From positions 1 to 39,548 of the forward strand of contig JAJRXM010000014.1 in the NCBI GenBank assembly GCA_024276275.1: DNA of 39,548 nucleotides, in the 5' to 3' direction. Shown here in pieces: positions 36,212 to 39,548 of the stretch. The notes below the pieces were generated by a model. It was not told the origin of the DNA and did not search any database. It saw only the letters and a list, made by a program, of their open reading frames with translations. Each line of letters opens with the position of its first letter. Position 1 is the stretch's first letter. Made by a program: the position numbers and the translations under genes. The stretch is from Candidatus Zixiibacteriota bacterium. Its GTDB lineage: Bacteria > Zixibacteria > MSB-5A5 > GN15 > FEB-12.

Positions 36212-36239
36212 TTGACAGGGTCTGAAAAAAGAGTATAAT
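36212..36239 (+). promoter_or_regulatory. Consensus sigma-70 promoter of tRNA-Glu
   Basis: A perfect TTGACA (36212-36217), a 16-base spacer and a perfect TATAAT (36234-36239). Predicted transcription start is near 36246, about 20 bases before the mature 5' end of the tRNA. Confidence 0.85.
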
Positions 36240-36265
36240 AAAGCCCCAAAGCAATTGCTATATAT

Positions 36266-36338
<73 letters not shown>

Positions 36339-36421
36339 TTTTTTATTTGTAAATTCAAAAAAGCTCCATTCCTATAGAGTTTTTTTCACATCCATGTTAT
36401 CATTTTCTTATTTCTTATTCG

Positions 36422-36466
36422 GCTCACATTCTAAAATATTTAGCTCGCATTCAATAAAACATTGAA
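36422..36466 (+). promoter_or_regulatory. Direct repeat pair and small dyad upstream of pruA
   Basis: GCTCACATTC (36422-36431) and GCTCGCATTC (36443-36452) match at nine of ten bases and start 21 bp apart, about two helical turns. TTCAAT/ATTGAA (36450-36455 and 36461-36466) overlaps the second copy. They lie in the spacer between tRNA-Glu and pruA, about 170 bases before the ATG, and could be binding sites for a regulator. A further small dyad, GGCGTT-C-AACGCC (36588-36600), sits just before the pruA ribosome binding site. Confidence 0.3.
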
Positions 36467-36617
36467 TTTACAGTATTTTTTTAATTGTTTGCGAACTCTG
36501 AACGAAAAACTCTTGCCACTTTTCTATTTTCTATTACATTTACTGCCGTAACTTTTTTAGATAGTGTGTGAAAATATAAACATATATGGCGTTCAACGCC
36601 CATTTTAGGAGGTCATG

Positions 36618-38237
36618 ATGGGAATTTTTAAAGTCCCGATGCCAAAAAACGAACCGATTCTCGACTATGCTCCCGGTTCAACAGATCGAGCAGCACTTGA
36701 GATTGAACTTAAAAAATTAAAAGATAACCCGGTTGAAATTCCGATGTTTATCGACGGAGAAGAAGTAAAAACCGATACAAGAGTTGATATTTTTGCTCCC
36801 CACAACCTCAAACTGAAACTCGGTTTTTATTACCAAGGCGGTGAAGCAGAGGTACAAAAAGCTGTCGATGCTGCTTTGCAAGCACAAGATGGATGGGAAT
36901 CGACTCCATGGGAACACCGTGCCGCTATATTTTTAAAAGCTGCCGACCTTCTTGCCGGTCCGTACCGCCATCATATGAATGCCGCAACTATGCTTGCCCA
37001 TTCTAAAAACATTTATCAAGCTGAAATTGATGCTGTCTGTGAATTAGTCGATTTTTTCCGCTTTAACGCCTACTATATGCAGGAAATCTATCATAACCAA
37101 CCGGGTAATGCTCCCGGGATTTGGGACAGAACAGATCATCGTCCGCTTGAAGGATTTATTTTTGCTGTATCACCGTTCAATTTTATCTCTATCAACGGCA
37201 ACCTTCCTTCTGCTCCGGCAATGCTTGGCAATGTCGCTGTTTGGAAACCTGCCTCTACTGCTGCCTATACCTCGCATATTCTCATGAATATCTTTCGTGA
37301 TGCCGGACTTCCTGCCGGTGTTATCAATATGATATTCGCTCGCGGTGCTGCTATCGGTGACACAGTTCTGAAAAATGAAAATCTGGCAGGTATTCATTTT
37401 ACCGGTTCAACAGCAGTATTTCAAAACATGTGGAAAACTGTCGGAACGAACATTGCCAATTACAAAGCATATCCCCGTATTGTCGGTGAAACAGGCGGTA
37501 AAGATTTTATCATGGCTCACAAATCATGTGACCAAAAAGCTCTTACTGTTGCAATCGTTCGAGGTTCATTTGAATTTCAAGGTCAAAAATGCTCAGCATC
37601 ATCAAGGTGTTATATTCCACAATCAGTCTGGTCAATTATCAAAGAAGATTTAGTCACTATGACCAATGAACTCAAAATGGGCGACCCTGAAGATTTCTCT
37701 AATTTTGTCAATGCCGTAATTGATGAATCCGCATTTGATACTATCACCGAGTTTATCGACTATGCTAAAAATGCCGATGATGCCGAAATTATCTCAGGCG
37801 GTAAATACGATAAATCCAAAGGATACTTTATTGAACCGACAATCGTTGTAACAACTAATCCTAACTTTCGTTTGATGGAAGAAGAAATTTTTGGACCGGT
37901 TGTTTGTATATATGTCTATGATGACAACGAATATGCCAAAACATTACATATCTTAGACAAAACATCACCGTATGCATTAACAGGTGCTATTTTTGCTGTT
38001 GATAGAAAGGCTGTCGAACTTGCCGAACGGACACTTCGTCATGCGGCCGGTAATTTCTATATCAATGATAAACCGACCGGTGCAGTTGTCGGACAACAAC
38101 CGTTTGGCGGCGGTCGTGCATCGGGTACCAATGATAAAGCAGGCGGTATACAAAATATGCTTCGTTGGGCATCGCCACGTTCGATTAAGGAAAACTTTAT
38201 CCCGCCACACGATTACAAATACCCATTCTTAGGGTAG
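36618..38237 (+). CDS. pruA: L-glutamate gamma-semialdehyde (1-pyrroline-5-carboxylate) dehydrogenase
   Basis: A 539-residue aldehyde dehydrogenase of the P5CDH type, close to the usual length. It oxidises glutamate semialdehyde to glutamate with NAD in proline breakdown. Visible family marks are PVEIPMFIDGEEV at the start, VSPFNFISINGNLPSAPAML, the cofactor region HFTGSTAVF, and the catalytic glutamate in VGETGGKDF. The catalytic cysteine is near residue 325 in FQGQKCSASSRCYIP, and the end is QPFGGGRASGTNDKAGG. Two ATG codons are adjacent (36615 and 36618). AGGAGG at 36607-36612 is only two bases from the first and five from the second, so the second was chosen. No proline dehydrogenase gene is adjacent. 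It is unrelated to the polysaccharide functions. Confidence 0.95.
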   Translation: MGIFKVPMPKNEPILDYAPGSTDRAALEIELKKLKDNPVEIPMFIDGEEVKTDTRVDIFAPHNLKLKLGFYYQGGEAEVQKAVDAALQAQDGWESTPWEHRAAIFLKAADLLAGPYRHHMNAATMLAHSKNIYQAEIDAVCELVDFFRFNAYYMQEIYHNQPGNAPGIWDRTDHRPLEGFIFAVSPFNFISINGNLPSAPAMLGNVAVWKPASTAAYTSHILMNIFRDAGLPAGVINMIFARGAAIGDTVLKNENLAGIHFTGSTAVFQNMWKTVGTNIANYKAYPRIVGETGGKDFIMAHKSCDQKALTVAIVRGSFEFQGQKCSASSRCYIPQSVWSIIKEDLVTMTNELKMGDPEDFSNFVNAVIDESAFDTITEFIDYAKNADDAEIISGGKYDKSKGYFIEPTIVVTTNPNFRLMEEEIFGPVVCIYVYDDNEYAKTLHILDKTSPYALTGAIFAVDRKAVELAERTLRHAAGNFYINDKPTGAVVGQQPFGGGRASGTNDKAGGIQNMLRWASPRSIKENFIPPHDYKYPFLG

Positions 38238-38269
38238 CGGCTTAGCCTATTTTATAAATTATTAAACTC

Positions 38270-38297
38270 GTAGGGGCGTTACTTGTAACGCCTCTAC
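38270..38297. repeat. REP-like palindrome
   Basis: GTAGGGGCGTTAC (38270-38282), TT, then GTAACGCCTCTAC (38285-38297): 13-bp arms with one mismatch that becomes G-U in RNA on the plus strand. GC content is far above the surroundings. There is no following T-run on either strand, so it is not a classical terminator. Its form (GTAGGGGCG palindromes) is that of dispersed extragenic repeats seen in many genomes. Only one copy is in this window. Confidence 0.55.
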
Positions 38298-38352
38298 AAA
38301 ACAAATTTAGACATTTTATTGCTAATTCAAATGGGTTCAGTCACATATAAAA

Positions 38353-38366
38353 CAGCCTGAAGGCTG
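38353..38366. repeat. Short palindrome CAGCCTGAAGGCTG
   Basis: Six-base arms CAGCCT and AGGCTG around GA, in the gene-poor stretch after pruA and between the two AAATGGGTTC copies. It may be part of a larger degenerate extragenic repeat. Confidence 0.35.
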
Positions 38367-38492
38367 AATTATTAATTCTCAAAATGGGTTCGTTCCCAAT
38401 ATAAAAAAGTTTTTCAAGGCACTTTTTTCGTTGTTTTTTCACCATAACATACCCACACACATACAAATACAGCGAAATGGCTTTGTTTCAAT

Positions 38493-38511
38493 AAATGGCT
38501 TTAAGCCATTT
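38493..38511. repeat. Palindrome AAATGGCTT/AAGCCATTT
   Basis: Nine-base arms (38493-38501 and 38503-38511) with one central base. In RNA it would fold as AAATGGC-TTTAA-GCCATTT, followed by two more Ts, so a weak plus-strand terminator is possible. A partial copy, AAATGGCTTTG, lies 18 bases upstream at 38475. Confidence 0.35.
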
Positions 38512-38781
38512 TTGCTCATATTTTTTGTAGTGATTTTGTGCATGCTGTTTCTCGCTTTATAACTAGTTCCTCAGATATACAGCTAAATGATAATTTGAAG
38601 CGGCGAACGTGTATGGAATTTGAAAGAATTAAGAATTATATATATACCTGTTCATTACTAATTATTATTAGAAAATAAATTTGTAAGATTTCGACAACTC
38701 GACAAATAAAGAATATAGATGCGAGGGATTCCCCACAGTAGTGTTAGTGGATGTAAACAGGACCACTAATAAAGATTTATT

Positions 38782-38814
38782 ACTAAAAACCCCAGTTTGT
38801 CCGGGGTTTTTAGT
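38782..38814. terminator. Strong bidirectional terminator
   Basis: ACTAAAAACCCC (38782-38793) and GGGGTTTTTAGT (38803-38814) match perfectly over 12 bp around a nine-base loop. The A-tract and T-tract make it work in either direction. No recognised gene ends directly at it; pruA ends 545 bases upstream, and the next plus-strand gene starts 160 bases downstream. Confidence 0.8.
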
Positions 38815-38973
38815 ATAATATACTCTTCGAGAAGTATTAAAATAACTAATAAGTGCCATTTGATTGTTTCATCCAATCTTTACAGTTTAATCGATATTTG
38901 CTGCATCGAAAAATAAAAAATAATGTATTAAATTTATAAAAGTATTTTTCGTTATTAAAAAAATCGGAGTACT

Positions 38974-39426
38974 ATGGAGTTTCTTTTCTACTTAACTTGG
39001 GGAACATTACTTTTATCCCCAATCATCGCTTTCATACTTTGTTGGAATCTGTCAAAAAAAGAGAACTATAATAACAAAAGATTCTTTCTCATAAATCTCT
39101 GGTTTTTATCATTTACTTTAATTCTGACTTGGTCACCTTTGTCATTTACTGGAAATATCGCTGATTGGGTGATTATATGTTTCACATATTTTTCTTATTG
39201 CTACATTGTTTTTTCATCACTTTTCTTAAAACAACCCTTACTTAAAATTATTACAATAACTCTGGGGAGTTTTATTATTTCAATCGGTTATCTCTTAGGT
39301 ACAATTGGTATTATAGGACTAGCTTTTATAACAGGTGACTATGAAATTGATCATACGAAAGAACTCAAAAAAAATTATTATCATGTGCAATATTTACAAG
39401 GTAATAATAACCCTCCCCCGAATTGA
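38974..39426 (+). CDS. Small membrane protein, probably cut by an insertion element
   Basis: Up to 150 residues with four predicted membrane helices (LFYLTWGTLLLSPIIAFILC, FFLINLWFLSFTLILTW, DWVIICFTYFSYCYIVFSSL, IITITLGSFIISIGYLLG). A short charged tail DHTKELKKNYYHVQYLQGN follows. I do not recognise a function. The last residues (NNPPPN) come from a C-rich run that leads straight into the upstream end of a transposase gene, so the natural C-terminus was probably removed by the insertion. GGAG lies four bases before the ATG. The gene stands alone after a gene-poor region. Confidence 0.55.
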   Translation: MEFLFYLTWGTLLLSPIIAFILCWNLSKKENYNNKRFFLINLWFLSFTLILTWSPLSFTGNIADWVIICFTYFSYCYIVFSSLFLKQPLLKIITITLGSFIISIGYLLGTIGIIGLAFITGDYEIDHTKELKKNYYHVQYLQGNNNPPPN

Positions 39427-39548
39427 CGGACATCAAGTTAAGAAGTATATTCCGTAATAGGAGGTGTCCAAATGACACGCAGACGTAAATATGACCGTCA
39501 ATTTAAGATAGAAGCTGTTCGTTTAGTAACAGAGAACGGTCGCAAAGC
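39411..39548 (+). mobile_element. Left end of an IS3-type insertion sequence (runs off the window)
   Basis: A transposase gene start is preceded by about 60 bases with a C-run followed by AATTGACGGACATC, which resembles the terminal repeats of IS3-family elements. The exact left boundary cannot be fixed without the right end. I place it at the start of CCCTCCCCCG, with an uncertainty of about 10 to 15 bases. Confidence 0.55.
39472..39548 (+). CDS. IS3-family transposase OrfA, N-terminus (3' partial)
   Basis: Only 25 residues are in the window: MTRRRKYDRQFKIEAV, then RLVTENGRK. This is the start of the helix-turn-helix OrfA (transposase_8 type) of IS3-family elements, which binds the terminal repeats. 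AGGAGG lies nine to ten bases before the ATG, a strong ribosome binding site. The rest, including any OrfB with the DDE catalytic domain, lies beyond the right edge. Confidence 0.8.
   Translation, partial: MTRRRKYDRQFKIEAVRLVTENGRK

Larger units (their letters stand above)
38238..38973. other. Gene-poor stretch with palindromes and a terminator
   Basis: About 736 bases with no gene that I can support. It contains a 13-bp hairpin (38270-38297), two smaller palindromes (38353-38366 and 38493-38511), a repeated AAATGGGTTC (38329 and 38382), and a strong two-way terminator (38782-38814). A further hairpin, TTAGTGG/CCACTAA (38744-38750 and 38763-38769), sits 12 bases before the terminator, so a short untranslated RNA ending there is possible. 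The mix suggests decayed extragenic repeats or remnants of mobile DNA. Confidence 0.45.

Noticed and set aside
38329-38391. Repeated AAATGGGTTC as a possible CRISPR remnant
   Set aside because: Only two ten-base copies, with no repeat of CRISPR length and no cas genes nearby.
38668-38859. Minus-strand frame of 63 codons
   Set aside because: It reads straight through the perfect two-way terminator and shows no recognisable protein features.

Overview
The window reads as a chromosomal piece of an AT-rich, Gram-negative bacterium of the FCB superphylum. The evidence is a TonB-dependent receptor with a carboxypeptidase-like N-terminal domain, a PorV/PorQ-type barrel protein, several secreted proteins ending in type A (PNPF-type) C-terminal sorting domains, and a secreted protein ending in thrombospondin type 3 loops plus a dockerin-like pair. 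This mix is common in uncultured lineages such as Zixibacteria, KSB1, Marinimicrobia or Calditrichota. The phylum is an inference and cannot be settled here. Promoters look like ordinary sigma-70 (TTGACA/TATAAT), not the Bacteroidetes type.

Layout. (1) 2-1501 (+): 3' part of a secreted protein. (2) 1507-6508 (-): methyltransferase-kinase fusion, glycosyltransferase and flippase; 6764-7336 (-): an acyltransferase. (3) 7613-24341 (+): a long exopolysaccharide locus with a UDP-glucuronate 4-epimerase-like protein, UDP-glucose dehydrogenase, two CapK/PaaK-like adenylate-forming proteins flanking a Wzy/O-antigen-ligase-type membrane protein, a glycosyltransferase gene broken by two in-frame stops, two intact GT4 enzymes, two acyltransferases, a deacetylase-fold-like protein, a secreted beta-helix protein and a fibronectin III protein. 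(4) 24367-28447 (-), convergent: acyl carrier protein, class II aminoacyl-tRNA-synthetase-like amino acid:carrier-protein ligase, two paralogous tandem-GNAT proteins and an acyltransferase. (5) 28557-35806 (-): TonB receptor, large secreted protein and PorV-like protein, closed by a clear terminator. (6) 36212-38237 (+): tRNA-Glu with a consensus promoter, then pruA. (7) 38238-39548: a gene-poor stretch with palindromes and a terminator, then a small membrane protein apparently cut by an IS3-type element that runs off the window.

How it fits together. Regions 2 and 3 look like one polysaccharide factory: precursor synthesis (UDP-GlcA and probably UDP-GalA), sugar transfer, flipping, polymerisation or ligation, and decoration by acyl groups. 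The methyltransferase-kinase fusion could cap chains, by analogy with WbdD. Region 4 is the most unusual part. An amino acid could be activated by the synthetase-like ligase, loaded on the carrier protein, and passed by Fem-like tandem-GNAT proteins to an acceptor, possibly the neighbouring polysaccharide. No single part is new as a family, but this arrangement beside a polysaccharide locus is a good candidate for an undescribed decoration pathway. The ligase gene has an in-frame TAA at codon 10 of its best start, so the system may be damaged, read through, or affected by a base-calling error.
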